A stretch of DNA of 64,000 nt. It comes from Fen-1258 sp964441505 (GTDB lineage: Bacteria > Bacteroidota > Ignavibacteria > Ignavibacteriales > Melioribacteraceae). The position numbers were made by a program, and so were the translations under genes. Under the pieces are notes generated by a model that worked only from the letters and a program-made list of their open reading frames with translations, was not told the DNA's origin and did not search any database. The number at the start of each line of letters is the position of its first letter. Position 1 is the stretch's first letter. The stretch spans positions 120,133 through 184,132 of the forward strand of contig CAYTUV010000002.1 of assembly GCA_964441505.1 (NCBI GenBank), written 5' to 3'. Shown piece after piece: positions 8,487 to 18,270 of the stretch.

Positions 8487-10307
8487 CTAAAAGACTAAAT
8501 CCAATTCTACTATCCATTGATATTCAGGAGAAGAGACTGTTCTGATTTTAGCTGAATACCTAAATTTTAAGGGAAGCAAGAATTGAATTGGAACTCTAAG
8601 CCATACCGGCCATTCGTAATAGTTAATCCCTATCAAAGAACCAAGCTGCAGACCAATCGAAGGACTGAATAAAAACTGATTTTCCCCTGGAACTTCAGTT
8701 CTTATATATTGCCCCATCTCATTTATCCTTAGATCCGGGAATGAGTGAAACCGGAGCCAACCCGCTTCTATATAACCATATATTCCCAAAAATCTGCTCT
8801 CAGAGATCCATATATCATAATTGTAAGCGATTCCTCCCTTAAGTATATGAGCCCATAGATCCACCTCGACTCCATTAAGGGATGCGAATCCTTTTAATAA
8901 TGAGAATGAAGCCGTTGTCCCGAACCAATAATCAACAGTCCACGCTTTTGTACGGTCGAAATTATAATTGTAAGAATAAAATGCCGAACCGAATGAAAGT
9001 CTTAAATCATATTCATGCCATTTTTCTATATCATCAGATATAAGACCTAATCCAAGTGAGATCGAATTTGCGACTCTGCTTTTTACAAAACTCCAGTTTG
9101 GAAGCAGCTGAGTATTTCTTTTGATCTCAGTTAAATTGCCTTCTGGTAATTTGTATCCGCTAACATCGGTGTTAAATGGAATTGGGATATACATAAGACA
9201 TTTGTATTCGGTGAGAAAGAAATCGGTAACACTTTTTTCATCGTCTGGTATTCGGTCAAATATAAATTTGTAATTTTGATCTGCAGAGGCTGACTTAAAT
9301 GAAGAGAATATTTCAGCGATTGATTCTGCAACCGCATTATTAATCCTTTCTGTATCTTCCGCGTATTCCGAGTATACTATGTCTGAGTAATCATCTTTTG
9401 TCTTCCAGTAGGAAAATCTGCTGTTCAATGTCCCATCTCCGAACTGCTTCCATGTTTCACCCATGAGATTGGCAACGTTTAACCCTTCCTTATTATAAAA
9501 ATCATGTAGAGCTCGATTATTAATCACCCCGCTTAGTAATGAACGGTTAACCACCATGTGACCGGAAGGAAAGATATCTTCAAGAAAATGATCGGCAAAT
9601 GAGTTAAAGATTAGAGAGTAATACATCAACTCTTTTGATTTTTCGACATCCTTGTTTAGAATTGCACCGGCTTTTTCTGCAAGATAAATTGCAAAGGTAT
9701 GTAAGGAGATATATTTGTTAATTGAATTAGTGGAATTCAATTCGCTCATAACAGTATCGACTGAAAATGGTCTTTGTAATTTCAGAATTAGCTTCTTATC
9801 GAATGCTCCGATCTGTTTTGCCAACGGTGTACCATAGTCGTGAAAGTGGGACATATCTGTTAGTGCGAGTAAAAGATATTTAAAATCTTTGCTAAGGACA
9901 TCCATATTTGCAGCACCGGTCTCGTAATTAGCAGAATATTCGCCTTGTAATTTTACTATTCTATTCAATACTGAAGAGCGATAACGTAAAAACTCATTCA
10001 TATCCAGTGGATTACCGCAATGGTCTCCCGCCAATGCATTCAGAGTTCCATACGTGACAGCATTATCTTCATGGGAAAGGTTATAGAAATAATATTTCTT
10101 CAGCTCTGAGTTATATTTCATCTGGAAATAATTGTCAAGAAAGATTGTTGCTTCGGATTGATCTTTGAAATATCCAGATTCATATAACCGTTTCATTATT
10201 TTCATAAATGCAGCATCACCTAATTCCTTATGCTCGTTATAATCCCAGGAATAACCAATAGTTGTTATTGTTAGCGTGATTACCAAAATTTTAAAGACGA
10301 GTTTCAT
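8487..10307 (-). CDS. Putative zinc phospholipase C/S1-P1-like hydrolase fused to an outer-membrane beta-barrel
   Basis: 606 residues. A signal peptide ends at about S20, leaving tryptophan (W21) as the mature N-terminus with H26 close behind (WDYNEH). In zinc-dependent phospholipase C and S1/P1 nucleases the N-terminal Trp is itself a zinc ligand. Further candidate ligands follow: D151, H154 and H156 in TDMSHFHDYG, and H240, D244 and H250 in ADHFLEDIFPSGH, which resembles the family's HxxxD...GH signature. From about residue 390 the character changes to alternating aromatic/polar strands ending in a terminal phenylalanine (ELDLVF), typical of an outer-membrane barrel. The reading is therefore a helical hydrolase tethered to, or displayed by, a barrel. 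An AGGAG site precedes the ATG. Superfamily assignment is by motif only; substrate unknown. Confidence 0.6.
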   Translation of the reverse strand: MKLVFKILVITLTITTIGYSWDYNEHKELGDAAFMKIMKRLYESGYFKDQSEATIFLDNYFQMKYNSELKKYYFYNLSHEDNAVTYGTLNALAGDHCGNPLDMNEFLRYRSSVLNRIVKLQGEYSANYETGAANMDVLSKDFKYLLLALTDMSHFHDYGTPLAKQIGAFDKKLILKLQRPFSVDTVMSELNSTNSINKYISLHTFAIYLAEKAGAILNKDVEKSKELMYYSLIFNSFADHFLEDIFPSGHMVVNRSLLSGVINNRALHDFYNKEGLNVANLMGETWKQFGDGTLNSRFSYWKTKDDYSDIVYSEYAEDTERINNAVAESIAEIFSSFKSASADQNYKFIFDRIPDDEKSVTDFFLTEYKCLMYIPIPFNTDVSGYKLPEGNLTEIKRNTQLLPNWSFVKSRVANSISLGLGLISDDIEKWHEYDLRLSFGSAFYSYNYNFDRTKAWTVDYWFGTTASFSLLKGFASLNGVEVDLWAHILKGGIAYNYDIWISESRFLGIYGYIEAGWLRFHSFPDLRINEMGQYIRTEVPGENQFLFSPSIGLQLGSLIGINYYEWPVWLRVPIQFLLPLKFRYSAKIRTVSSPEYQWIVELDLVF

Positions 10308-10335
10308 TTTTATCTCCTGTTAAAAAGAAAACTAT

Positions 10336-11541
10336 TTATCTCGAGAAATATTTCGTTAAATCGATCTCTTCCCAATTTGAATAACCTCTTGCTTTCAGCC
10401 AGATCTTTAACTGAGCCGGTACTGCAACAACTTGATAGAGGGTTCTCAGCAAACCTTCGTCGGGGAAAGTGGCGCCATTATTCGGAATGGTTGTGTCGAA
10501 AATGTTCATCATTACATCAGGAGTAATCTTCCCTTTATTCTCTTCACCGCGTGCGAGAAGATTAGTCCTCCGCGTATAAGTCTTGCCTATACCTTCATTA
10601 GTTTGATTGAACATCGGTATTTTATATTGAGCCCAAGAGGAATCAAAAAAGTCATTTGATGCTGAGATTAATCCTCTTCCCTCTCGCCTTGCTAATCTTG
10701 AGGTGCCCCATTCATAAATGTAAGTGAGAGTAGGGACTGAGACATTCATTATTATTCCTCCGCCGGGTAGAGTTGATTTAAACATGGCATCTATTTCTCC
10801 AAGGGAAGATCCATTAAGTAAAAAATTGAAAAGTATTGGATTCGCACCGGCTCTGTCGGCGCAGCGAGTTGTGTCTGACGCCTGTCCGTTTTGGAGTTCG
10901 AGGAATATTCCTTTATTATTCATAGCGGTTTGATAAAAGAAGGAACCGGCAAAATCGATATTCGCAATTGAGTTGCCGCTGCCGTCAGGATTAAATACAA
11001 CAACGGTAAGATATTTTAAGAAGCGGGTCATATACGGAGCTGGTAAATCCCAGTTTCTGCCCACTACCAGCGGTCCGCCGCCTGTATATTCGCCCCAGGC
11101 GGATAAACTGCTGCATCCGCTCATTGCCAAAAAGACAGGAAGGGCAGCAATGATATTTGTCTGATCTTTATTCAATCCGCTGGTTTCCCCGATACCGTCA
11201 ACAAACTCTTTGTGCATTTGCGGAAGAGAAAGGTAATAACCAGCAGCGGCTTTTGTTATTTCATCAAGGTTAAACTGTTTTTCTTTCAAAAAATAGTTTG
11301 TTACAGCTTCCTCATAAAAATTTTTAATCTGATCTTTCATCAATGAACCATACTGCCTGCCCATCTGTCGAAAACTTCCATGAAGTTCCGCAATAAAGAA
11401 TTTCTGATTTGGTGAGGAGAAGAGCTTTCCCCCTTCAAAGGAAGCAATTTCTTTTCCTTCTGAAGCCGCATAACTTGAAAAAGCTGTAGAAGAAAGAAAT
11501 GAGAATATCATTACTAAAATGATACTAACTACTTTATTCAT
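10336..11541 (-). CDS. C45-family acyltransferase-like (Ntn) hydrolase, secreted
   Basis: The start is placed at the ATG at 11541 (MNKVVSII) because AAGGAGG lies seven bases upstream; an ATG twelve codons earlier has no such site. A signal peptide of about 25 residues follows. The protein resembles the acyl-CoA:6-aminopenicillanic-acid acyltransferase (C45) family. Its features are GSFRQMGRQYG near the N-terminus, then SGCSSLSAWGE with the presumed autoproteolytic nucleophile cysteine (C143 from this start), then GGPLVVGRNWDLP. Members cleave or transfer acyl groups on amides such as N-acyl amino acids, bile-acid-like or ceramide-like substrates. It is exported, and sits between a phospholipase-like enzyme and envelope proteins, so a lipid or amide substrate outside the cytoplasm is plausible. 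Exact substrate unknown. Confidence 0.75.
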   Translation of the reverse strand: MNKVVSIILVMIFSFLSSTAFSSYAASEGKEIASFEGGKLFSSPNQKFFIAELHGSFRQMGRQYGSLMKDQIKNFYEEAVTNYFLKEKQFNLDEITKAAAGYYLSLPQMHKEFVDGIGETSGLNKDQTNIIAALPVFLAMSGCSSLSAWGEYTGGGPLVVGRNWDLPAPYMTRFLKYLTVVVFNPDGSGNSIANIDFAGSFFYQTAMNNKGIFLELQNGQASDTTRCADRAGANPILFNFLLNGSSLGEIDAMFKSTLPGGGIIMNVSVPTLTYIYEWGTSRLARREGRGLISASNDFFDSSWAQYKIPMFNQTNEGIGKTYTRRTNLLARGEENKGKITPDVMMNIFDTTIPNNGATFPDEGLLRTLYQVVAVPAQLKIWLKARGYSNWEEIDLTKYFSR

Positions 11542-11589
11542 ACCATCCTCCTTAACTTTTTTTTTGATCTTCAGCAAATTTTATTCAAT

Positions 11590-11667
11590 TCATTGAAGTC
11601 TATTTTTAGAGAAAGAACCAGAAGTAATTTTTTGGCTTTCATTTATAAAGATGAAAACCCTTTTCAT
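11590..11667 (-). CDS. Possible 25-residue small protein or leader peptide
   Basis: An AAGGAGG Shine-Dalgarno sequence lies at ideal spacing before an ATG at 11667, followed by 25 codons (starting MKRVFIFINESQ) and a TGA at 11590. It lies in the gap between the small barrel gene and the C45 hydrolase, on the same strand. The site is as strong as those of the flanking genes, which argues that ribosomes load here. The peptide has no recognisable family and could be a leader, a real small protein or the stump of a lost gene. Confidence 0.25.
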   Translation of the reverse strand: MKRVFIFINESQKITSGSFSKNRLQ

Positions 11668-11708
11668 TGCAGACCTCCTTTTCCCAATAAGATTACAACT
11701 ACAGTTAT

Positions 11709-12365
11709 TTATAACCTGTAGTTAAAACCAAGACAAAGGATCAATGTTCTAACCTGATTTCCTTCATAATATTCTTTGGAATTTTTTGGTTTAGCCTGTT
11801 TAGCTGCTTCGGAATTGGTAATAAAGTCAAAATATACTCCGGGCTCCAGACTCACTCGATTGCTTAATGCAATACTCAAACCTGCACCTAGATGAACTGT
11901 GAATTCCGTGTAATTCTTTTTATCGTTACCCAAATCGTAGGTACCAGTATTATCAGTAAATTTGCCCGACGCTTCGGTAGTTATAAAATATACACCGCCA
12001 GCGACCTCAAGAAATAGTTTCGTGTTTCCGGAATAATCTCTTGAGTATCTGGTTCCAAGCAATAAAGGGACAGCTGTAATTGGAATCTCAAGATTAAAAT
12101 TTCCTACACCGCTTTCTTTGTGAAACCAATCGTTAAATTTTTCATTGTTAAATTTCCACACGTTGTAGCCTGAGTGAAGGATGAATTGGAAAGAGCCACC
12201 CGTTGAATAAAGAACATTACCCCTTACACCGAATGCTGAATTATAATAATCGCTGAAACTTCCGTTAGGGATTGACAAAGCACCATAAGCAGAAACACTT
12301 AATTGAGCATTTACCTTTGATGCTAATCCAAGAATAATTATTACAGCTGTCAATAACTTTTTCAT
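11709..12365 (-). CDS. Outer-membrane beta-barrel protein, about 218 residues
   Basis: Signal peptide (MKKLLTAVIIILGLASKVNA) followed by amphipathic strands (LSVSAYGALSIPNGSF, VPLLLGTRYS, FTVHLGAGLSIALSN, VSLEPGVYFDFI). The C-terminus is FNYRL, an aromatic-rich final strand as in outer-membrane barrels of the OmpX/OmpA-barrel size class. GAGGAGG precedes the ATG. Role unknown; proteins of this size and type often act as small pores or structural barrels. Confidence 0.75.
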   Translation of the reverse strand: MKKLLTAVIIILGLASKVNAQLSVSAYGALSIPNGSFSDYYNSAFGVRGNVLYSTGGSFQFILHSGYNVWKFNNEKFNDWFHKESGVGNFNLEIPITAVPLLLGTRYSRDYSGNTKLFLEVAGGVYFITTEASGKFTDNTGTYDLGNDKKNYTEFTVHLGAGLSIALSNRVSLEPGVYFDFITNSEAAKQAKPKNSKEYYEGNQVRTLILCLGFNYRL

Positions 12366-12486
12366 ACAACCTCCTCGGGTTTATATTTGATAAAAGTTTT
12401 ATAATCCATTCCGGAGACTTATCATGACTTTTGAAAATCGTCTGTAGATATTTATCTTATTAAAAGCCACGGTTAACAGTTTCCTC

Positions 12487-13650
12487 CTATTTTATATTAT
12501 ATACTCCGCAATTTTCAACAAGCTCATTAGTATGAATTTCAGGATTTGGGAGTGTAATAAAAGTGCCGCCCGGCTTTCCGGTTGAGCCAATTTTTTCCAG
12601 TGAATCGATATAAAAAGGAAGACCCTCGGATATGTACCATGGGAAGTCAGAATGAAGCCCAAAGTGAAGATGTGGGGCAGTTGAATTTCCCGAATTGCCA
12701 ACCTTGCCAATTATTTGTCCCTTTTGAACCATTTGACCAGATTTCATTAAAATGCTATTTGTTTTAAGATGTCCATAAATTGCAAATCCGGCACCGGGTA
12801 TGTGTATTGTAATAGAATTACCCGCTGAATTGTAAGTGCTCAAATCATTTGATACAGAGCCAACAGGAGATTGATCGGGCATTCCATCATTTACTGATAC
12901 TACAAAACCATCTGCGACAGCATATACATTCTGTCCGTATACATACCAGTTTTCACAAACATTTTGATCTCCATGCGAAGCACTGCCGGTTGCATTTATC
13001 TTATTCCAATCCGCACAAAATCTCTCGGGGACAAAAGTCTTTCCTTTATACGTAAGCTGATATGTAGGGTGATGATTATTTATTAATGTGGTAGTAAGTG
13101 CCGAGATTATTCTTTCCCCATTAAGCGGAGAAGAAATTACAGGTATTTGCCCTTGTAATACTGCTGTTTCTGCGATTTCAATAATTTCCTCCTTCGCATT
13201 CTTAACTAGAACTAGGCTGTGTTTAATCTTTTGCGGAACTTGAGATGGGTCCAGAACTAATCCTACACTAAAGCGATAAGATGCATGATACACTCCAGCA
13301 TAGTAATAAAAGTCATCGGATAAGTTTTCTTGCAACGGTTTATGAATCAACAAAAATTTGTTAGTGTCGCTGATATTGCAGAGCAATGTATTGCTTGCCC
13401 CATTATAAACTTGAAAATCTTTCAACTTGTATCCTTCTTTATCAAAATTGGAAACCTCAACGCTGTATAAAATATTTACCTTTCCATCAGTTGATTTTAC
13501 TGCCCGTGGTGCAAATGATACATTCATTTCAATTGAAGATTCCTCAACGGGGGGTACCAGGATATTATTTTCTGAACATGATTGAAGAGCAATTGCCAGA
13601 ATGAACAGGTAGTAAAAAATCGAATAAAAATTGTGGTGATAAGTATTCAT
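12487..13650 (-). CDS. M23-family (LytM) peptidase, lipoprotein
   Basis: 387 residues with lipobox LQSC (C25). The N-terminal half (30-190) is beta-rich and unassigned. The C-terminal third is a LytM/M23 domain. It has SHGDQNVCENWYVYGQ (first zinc ligands His and Asp, in a variant HGDQ arrangement), VYAVADGFVVSVNDG, AIYGHLKTNSILMKSG, GQIIGKVGNSGNS and APHLHFGLHS with the HxH pair. These metallopeptidases cut peptidoglycan cross-bridges or other peptides in the envelope. The extra residues between the first His-Asp pair and the strand are unlike canonical HxxxD spacing, so activity should not be assumed. It is the first gene of the minus-strand run reaching down to base 1. Confidence 0.85.
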   Translation of the reverse strand: MNTYHHNFYSIFYYLFILAIALQSCSENNILVPPVEESSIEMNVSFAPRAVKSTDGKVNILYSVEVSNFDKEGYKLKDFQVYNGASNTLLCNISDTNKFLLIHKPLQENLSDDFYYYAGVYHASYRFSVGLVLDPSQVPQKIKHSLVLVKNAKEEIIEIAETAVLQGQIPVISSPLNGERIISALTTTLINNHHPTYQLTYKGKTFVPERFCADWNKINATGSASHGDQNVCENWYVYGQNVYAVADGFVVSVNDGMPDQSPVGSVSNDLSTYNSAGNSITIHIPGAGFAIYGHLKTNSILMKSGQMVQKGQIIGKVGNSGNSTAPHLHFGLHSDFPWYISEGLPFYIDSLEKIGSTGKPGGTFITLPNPEIHTNELVENCGVYNIK

Positions 13651-14465
13651 CTCTTTCTCCGAAATTGAAAGTATCGTTTAGCAATTTTTCAATTAAAATG
13701 ACATAATGAATCATCAGAGCATGTAGAGTCTGTTACCTTCTCTGTTTAACGATTCAATTATGCTACATTTATTATTGATGATTTCTGTCAGAATCCGGTG
13801 AAATTTACAGATATCTTTTCCCTAATAAAAATCTTCCCGATAGTATCGGCAGGCTAATCAGAGGAAAAGAGAATTATTCGTAAAAGACTATCTATGTGAT
13901 AAAATGAACATCCAATAAGTGGAGGAGATTGAAACAAATTTAATTGATGTAAAAGAGTATGTGGGAATTAGAGGGAGTATTGCTAAAGTAGAGTTGTAGG
14001 CATTAGGAATCATCATCCGATAATCCTTGGGCGTAAATATTATAATTACAATTTCAACATAATCTTTGAACTAAGTAGAAGCAATAAAAAAATAATAATA
14101 CATGGCATTGGTATTTTTTTAAAACTGATTGACCATTGCAAATAGCATTTAGAATCGGGCATTGCATCAACTTTATATGAATTTTTATCACCTCCAGTTG
14201 GCAAAGAGGTGATAGAACAAGGTAAACATCTGTTCTATTAACATTTTAGATCTTTTTGTACTGAAGCCAGATACAGAAGAGCAAAGCAGTATAGTAAGGA
14301 CATTATATGCATGTGGAATCATTATTTTTTCGTGGTTCGAATTCTCAGCAAAGCCTATAGTTGTTATTAATTAACTCTTGCATTTATAAAATTCAATACC
14401 GTTATTGATATAGTTTTTGTTAAAGACCACGTATCGGATTGCTCTTTTTCATTTCGGAGGATTTT
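13651..14465. other. Gene-free intergenic region between divergent genes
   Basis: About 815 bases without a supported gene. It must hold the promoters of the divergent M23 and porin genes. Two inverted repeats are visible: CCGATA-G-TATCGG at about 13838-13850, and a stem TATCACCTC / GAGGTGATA with an 11-base loop at 14186-14214, which could be a terminator-like or operator structure. I see no coding remnants, RNA gene or known riboswitch. Confidence 0.6.
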
Positions 14466-15539
14466 ATGTCAAGAACAATTATTAAAATCTTTCTTTTACT
14501 CCTCATCTCATCACATAATTACTTTTCTCAGCAGACAGTAACAGATAGTTCTTCGGCTAAGCAAGATTCAGGTTTTTGGGATAACGCATTTAGGAATTTA
14601 AAGATATCGGCAACTCTCCGTTTTAGATACCTGATTAATGACTTCTACACAAATCAGACTGAAAATTATTTCTATTTCCAGCGAGGATATTTAACACTGG
14701 AAACTAAACTCACCGATAAAATCCGTTCCCGATTCACTGTTGATTTTGATAATGAGAACAGAGTCGCACTTGCTAATCTCTCAGGTAAGACAATCAATGC
14801 GAACGACGGAACTCGTGTGAGGATCAAATATGCTTACCTTGAATTTATTGATTTCCTGGGAATCACAAGTCTTGATGCAACATTCGGAAATTACGAACAA
14901 CCAGGTCCACAAAGTTATCATAACACAATAGAAAATTCATGGCTCGACCGTTATTATGAATTCGGCTATAGCTCAGCTGTTACTGGTGCAATGTTAAAAT
15001 ACAACTTCCCGCAAAAATGGGGATTTGTTAGAGCAGCCGTTGCAAATATGAATAGTTACAGCTACGCGCATGATAACAATAGCGCTAAGAATTTTATTTC
15101 TGATGTATGGATAACTCCCCCGGAAACTGGTTTTACTTTTTTCGGGTGGACGATGTTGGATTACTATCTGGCAGATGACAATGCATCGCATAACACAATA
15201 TGGGGAACAGGAATTGAGTATGCTATAACAAAAAAAATAGATTCAGGAATAGAATTGGATTTTACACATAACACGAAGACTGGCACAGATGGAAATTCTT
15301 ATATGTTTTACATCAACTACTCTGTCAGCCCCGAATTAATGCTGGTTGGACAAGCTGGAATAATGGACAATGATAAAAGAAAAAACGATGATGAGATGGG
15401 AATGATTCTATGCGGTTTTAACTATAGAATTATAGGCAGTACTTATTTTATGGTTAATGTCATCAACGAGAGATTGACAATCAATGGTACTGCAAAGAAT
15501 AATATGAGATACAACTTTCAGTTGTTGTTCGGCATTTAA
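14466..15539 (+). CDS. Porin-type outer-membrane beta-barrel protein
   Basis: The start is at the ATG at 14466 (MSRTIIKIF), preceded by GGAGGA; an ATG nine codons upstream lies inside or before that site. A signal peptide is followed by long alternating strands: ISATLRFRYLIND, YFYFQRGYLTLETKLTDKIRSRFTVDF, VRIKYAYLEFIDFLGI, LDATFGNYEQPG. This resembles the OprO/OprP-like or alginate-porin class of 14-16-strand barrels, with the C-terminal strand MRYNFQLLFGI. It likely allows passive uptake across the outer membrane. It is convergent with the beta-mannosidase gene, so it is probably transcribed alone. Confidence 0.72.
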   Translation: MSRTIIKIFLLLLISSHNYFSQQTVTDSSSAKQDSGFWDNAFRNLKISATLRFRYLINDFYTNQTENYFYFQRGYLTLETKLTDKIRSRFTVDFDNENRVALANLSGKTINANDGTRVRIKYAYLEFIDFLGITSLDATFGNYEQPGPQSYHNTIENSWLDRYYEFGYSSAVTGAMLKYNFPQKWGFVRAAVANMNSYSYAHDNNSAKNFISDVWITPPETGFTFFGWTMLDYYLADDNASHNTIWGTGIEYAITKKIDSGIELDFTHNTKTGTDGNSYMFYINYSVSPELMLVGQAGIMDNDKRKNDDEMGMILCGFNYRIIGSTYFMVNVINERLTINGTAKNNMRYNFQLLFGI

Positions 15540-15632
15540 CAAAACTGCTAATGAATGACGAACATTAATGAACCATCGTTGGAGAATAAGAGAATGTAGA
15601 TTTTTCTGGAGCACAATCCGAATTTTAATCTA

Positions 15633-18197
15633 TCAATAGCTGTCTATCAGACTCACGATCTTAATTTTACTTTTAATGTCAGCAAGTTCATTCTTTGTTC
15701 TTAACCAGATCTTCTTAACTTCACCCGGCAGTAAATCAAAATAATTATCTGTGAAGAAACCATCCTGATCCATGTTTAAATAAACATCTTTTGCTAATTT
15801 ATTCGTGCTCAATTCGATTTCATATCCTTCAGCATTTTTAGCAATCCCCATTTTGATTTCGGGCTTCTCGAGAATTAAATCTTTCGGCTGCTTTAGATAC
15901 ATTATGTTTTCGCTAAGCAGTTCTTTTCCGACAACAAGTTTTAAAACGATTGCAATTTTGTCTTCCGAACCGCTTCCAGCTAAGTCTCTCCTGTTCAGTT
16001 TTAGAAACATCTGGTTTTTGTTAGCTTCAATCTTTACCGGTAAAAATCTTTTGAATAATTCCTTTCCTTTGAAATCGATTATAGAAACAACAAGATCCGC
16101 AGAAACAGGTTCCAGTTTATCCGATACGATGAAAATTTTAAGATCATCGAAACTAAGTTCTGGCGAAATAATTATCTGTTCATAAGATTTTTTGGCAAGA
16201 TAGTGAACTGCTTTCCAGCGTTTATAATAATCCATGCTTGACCATGAGGCAACCGGCCAGCAATCGTTAATCTGCCAGTAGAGCGAACCCATACAATATG
16301 GCATATTTCTGCGATGAGTTTCTATCGCCTTTTTGATTCCATATGCCTGAAGAACCTGCCCCACATATAAAAATGATTCGAAATCCTTCGGAGTTTTGTA
16401 ATACATATTCAGGTAATCACGGATTCTCAAATTTCCTATTTCACTTCTCTGATGAGATGTCATAACCTCCGATTCGATATTCAAATCCTCCGGTATGGTA
16501 TAAGACTTAACAGTTTTAAATTCCGGGAAGGACTGAAAACCATATTCGCTGATGAATCTGCCAATATTAGTTTGAAAAGCTTCGAATGGTTCTTTGCCGT
16601 GCCAGACGCCCCAGTAGTGCATGTCACCAGACTCTTTAAGTGAAGGTCTCCCATAATCTGAACTTGGAGATGAGGGCCAGTAAAATCTTGCGCCGTCATA
16701 TTCTTTAATAACCGCTGGAATTATATTCAGGAAAAGTTCTGCATAGGCACCATAAACCTCTTTATGTTTGTCTTGTGGTATAGTTGTTTTCCAACCCCAG
16801 CGATTCCAGGCATCCTCCATTTCATTGTTGCCGCACCAAATAGCAATTGACGGATGATTGCGGAGCCGTATTACATTATCAATTGCCTCCTGCCGAACAT
16901 TCTTAAGAAAATGTTCATCACCGGGATACATGCTGCAGGCAAACATAAAATCCTGCCAGATAAGAATTCCATTCTTGTCACAAAGGTCGTAGAAAATATC
17001 ATTCTCATAAATTCCACCTCCCCAGACTCTCAACATATTCATGTTTGCATCAACTGCCGATTTAATAATAGTCTCATAATCAATTCTGGTGACTCTTGGC
17101 AGAAAAATATCGCTCGGTATATAATTTGCCCCTTTCATAAAAACAGGTTTTCCATTCACTTTGAAATAAAAACTTCTTCCGGAAGAATCTTCATCCTGGA
17201 CAACCTCTACTGTCCGTAGGCCGATCTTATTAAAATTTTTATCGATTTCTTTATTCTCTTTTGAGATCGAAGTTTCAAAGGAATAAAGATTTGCTTCACC
17301 CAAACCATTAGGCCACCAAAGTTTTGGGTTCTCAATTTGAAAAGAGGCTGTTATCTCGTTCAATCCTTCTTTCAGGTGAATTGATTTATTCACGGATTCA
17401 TCTTCTGCGTTCTTGATCTTTAGAATAACATAGCCACTCACATTTGATCTGATGGTAAGTTTTGCAGTAATTGTTGCAAGATCGCGGCTCAAACTGTTTT
17501 GAATAAACTGGATACTCTCAATTGTTGCACTATTCCATGCTTTTAAAAATATAGGTCGCCATATTCCGGAGGTTACAAAGCGCGGACCCCAGTCCCATCC
17601 ATAATGAAAAGGTGCTTTACGTGCAAAAATACTTACCTGTTTATTACCCATCTGGCCGGTTTGGCTCTGATCATTTGAAGCAGGCAAAGCGTAGGGCAGA
17701 CTATCAAATTTTGGAAGATCAATTTTTATCGGTGAATGGAAGTAGATACGCAATTTATTTTCACCTGGCTTAAGATATGATTTACAGTTCTCCTTCCACT
17801 GACGGAACATATTATCTGCCGATAATATTTTTTTACCGTTCAGATAAAGATCCGCGTATGTATCTAAACCTTCACAGATGAGTTCAATGTTTTCGTATCG
17901 CAGAAATGCTTCTTCTATATCAATTGTTGCTTCATATTCCCAATCGGATTTATCAATCCATTGTAGATCTTTCTCGTTGGTGCGGTAGAACGGATCTTTA
18001 ATTAAAGCATTGTCCAAAAGATCGGTATGAACACATCCCGGCACCTTAGCAGCGTACCACTTGCTGCTTTCTGCTTGACGAAACATCCATCCGCTTTTAA
18101 TTTCTTTTTTGACATATGACCGATCTTGTTCCAACATTGCACTTAGCGATTTAGTCGCAATTAGTATTAGGGAAATGAGGATAAATATTTTTTTCAT
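15633..18197 (-). CDS. Secreted GH2 beta-mannosidase
   Basis: About 854 residues. The start is chosen at the ATG at 18197 (MKKIFILISL), five codons inside a longer frame, because it gives a standard signal peptide ending at about SLSA. The GH2 beta-mannosidase architecture is complete. It has the sugar-binding jelly roll with WYAAKVPGCVHTDLL, and RKAPFHYGWDWGPRFVTSGIWRP. In the TIM barrel are LRVWGGGIYE, then IAIWCGNNEMEDAW with the acid/base glutamate, then GRFISEYGFQSFPE with the nucleophile glutamate. Beta-sandwich domains finish the chain. It removes terminal beta-mannose from mannans or N-glycans. No lipobox or T9SS tail, so probably periplasmic. Its neighbour is phosphoglucose isomerase on the same strand. 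Confidence 0.93.
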   Translation of the reverse strand: MKKIFILISLILIATKSLSAMLEQDRSYVKKEIKSGWMFRQAESSKWYAAKVPGCVHTDLLDNALIKDPFYRTNEKDLQWIDKSDWEYEATIDIEEAFLRYENIELICEGLDTYADLYLNGKKILSADNMFRQWKENCKSYLKPGENKLRIYFHSPIKIDLPKFDSLPYALPASNDQSQTGQMGNKQVSIFARKAPFHYGWDWGPRFVTSGIWRPIFLKAWNSATIESIQFIQNSLSRDLATITAKLTIRSNVSGYVILKIKNAEDESVNKSIHLKEGLNEITASFQIENPKLWWPNGLGEANLYSFETSISKENKEIDKNFNKIGLRTVEVVQDEDSSGRSFYFKVNGKPVFMKGANYIPSDIFLPRVTRIDYETIIKSAVDANMNMLRVWGGGIYENDIFYDLCDKNGILIWQDFMFACSMYPGDEHFLKNVRQEAIDNVIRLRNHPSIAIWCGNNEMEDAWNRWGWKTTIPQDKHKEVYGAYAELFLNIIPAVIKEYDGARFYWPSSPSSDYGRPSLKESGDMHYWGVWHGKEPFEAFQTNIGRFISEYGFQSFPEFKTVKSYTIPEDLNIESEVMTSHQRSEIGNLRIRDYLNMYYKTPKDFESFLYVGQVLQAYGIKKAIETHRRNMPYCMGSLYWQINDCWPVASWSSMDYYKRWKAVHYLAKKSYEQIIISPELSFDDLKIFIVSDKLEPVSADLVVSIIDFKGKELFKRFLPVKIEANKNQMFLKLNRRDLAGSGSEDKIAIVLKLVVGKELLSENIMYLKQPKDLILEKPEIKMGIAKNAEGYEIELSTNKLAKDVYLNMDQDGFFTDNYFDLLPGEVKKIWLRTKNELADIKSKIKIVSLIDSY

Positions 18198-18270
18198 TTT
18201 TACTACCAACATATTTTAATTAAGAAATCTAATTGCACCTACCGGCTTTTCTCTCAAAGGGAATTAGCAA

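Noticed and set aside
14334..14345. GGTTCGAATTC, reminiscent of a tRNA T-loop
   Set aside because: The surrounding bases do not fold into acceptor, D and anticodon arms; no tRNA is supported.
15805..16185. A 126-codon frame opposite the beta-mannosidase gene
   Set aside because: It is the antisense shadow of a strongly conserved GH2 C-terminal region and has no family features.
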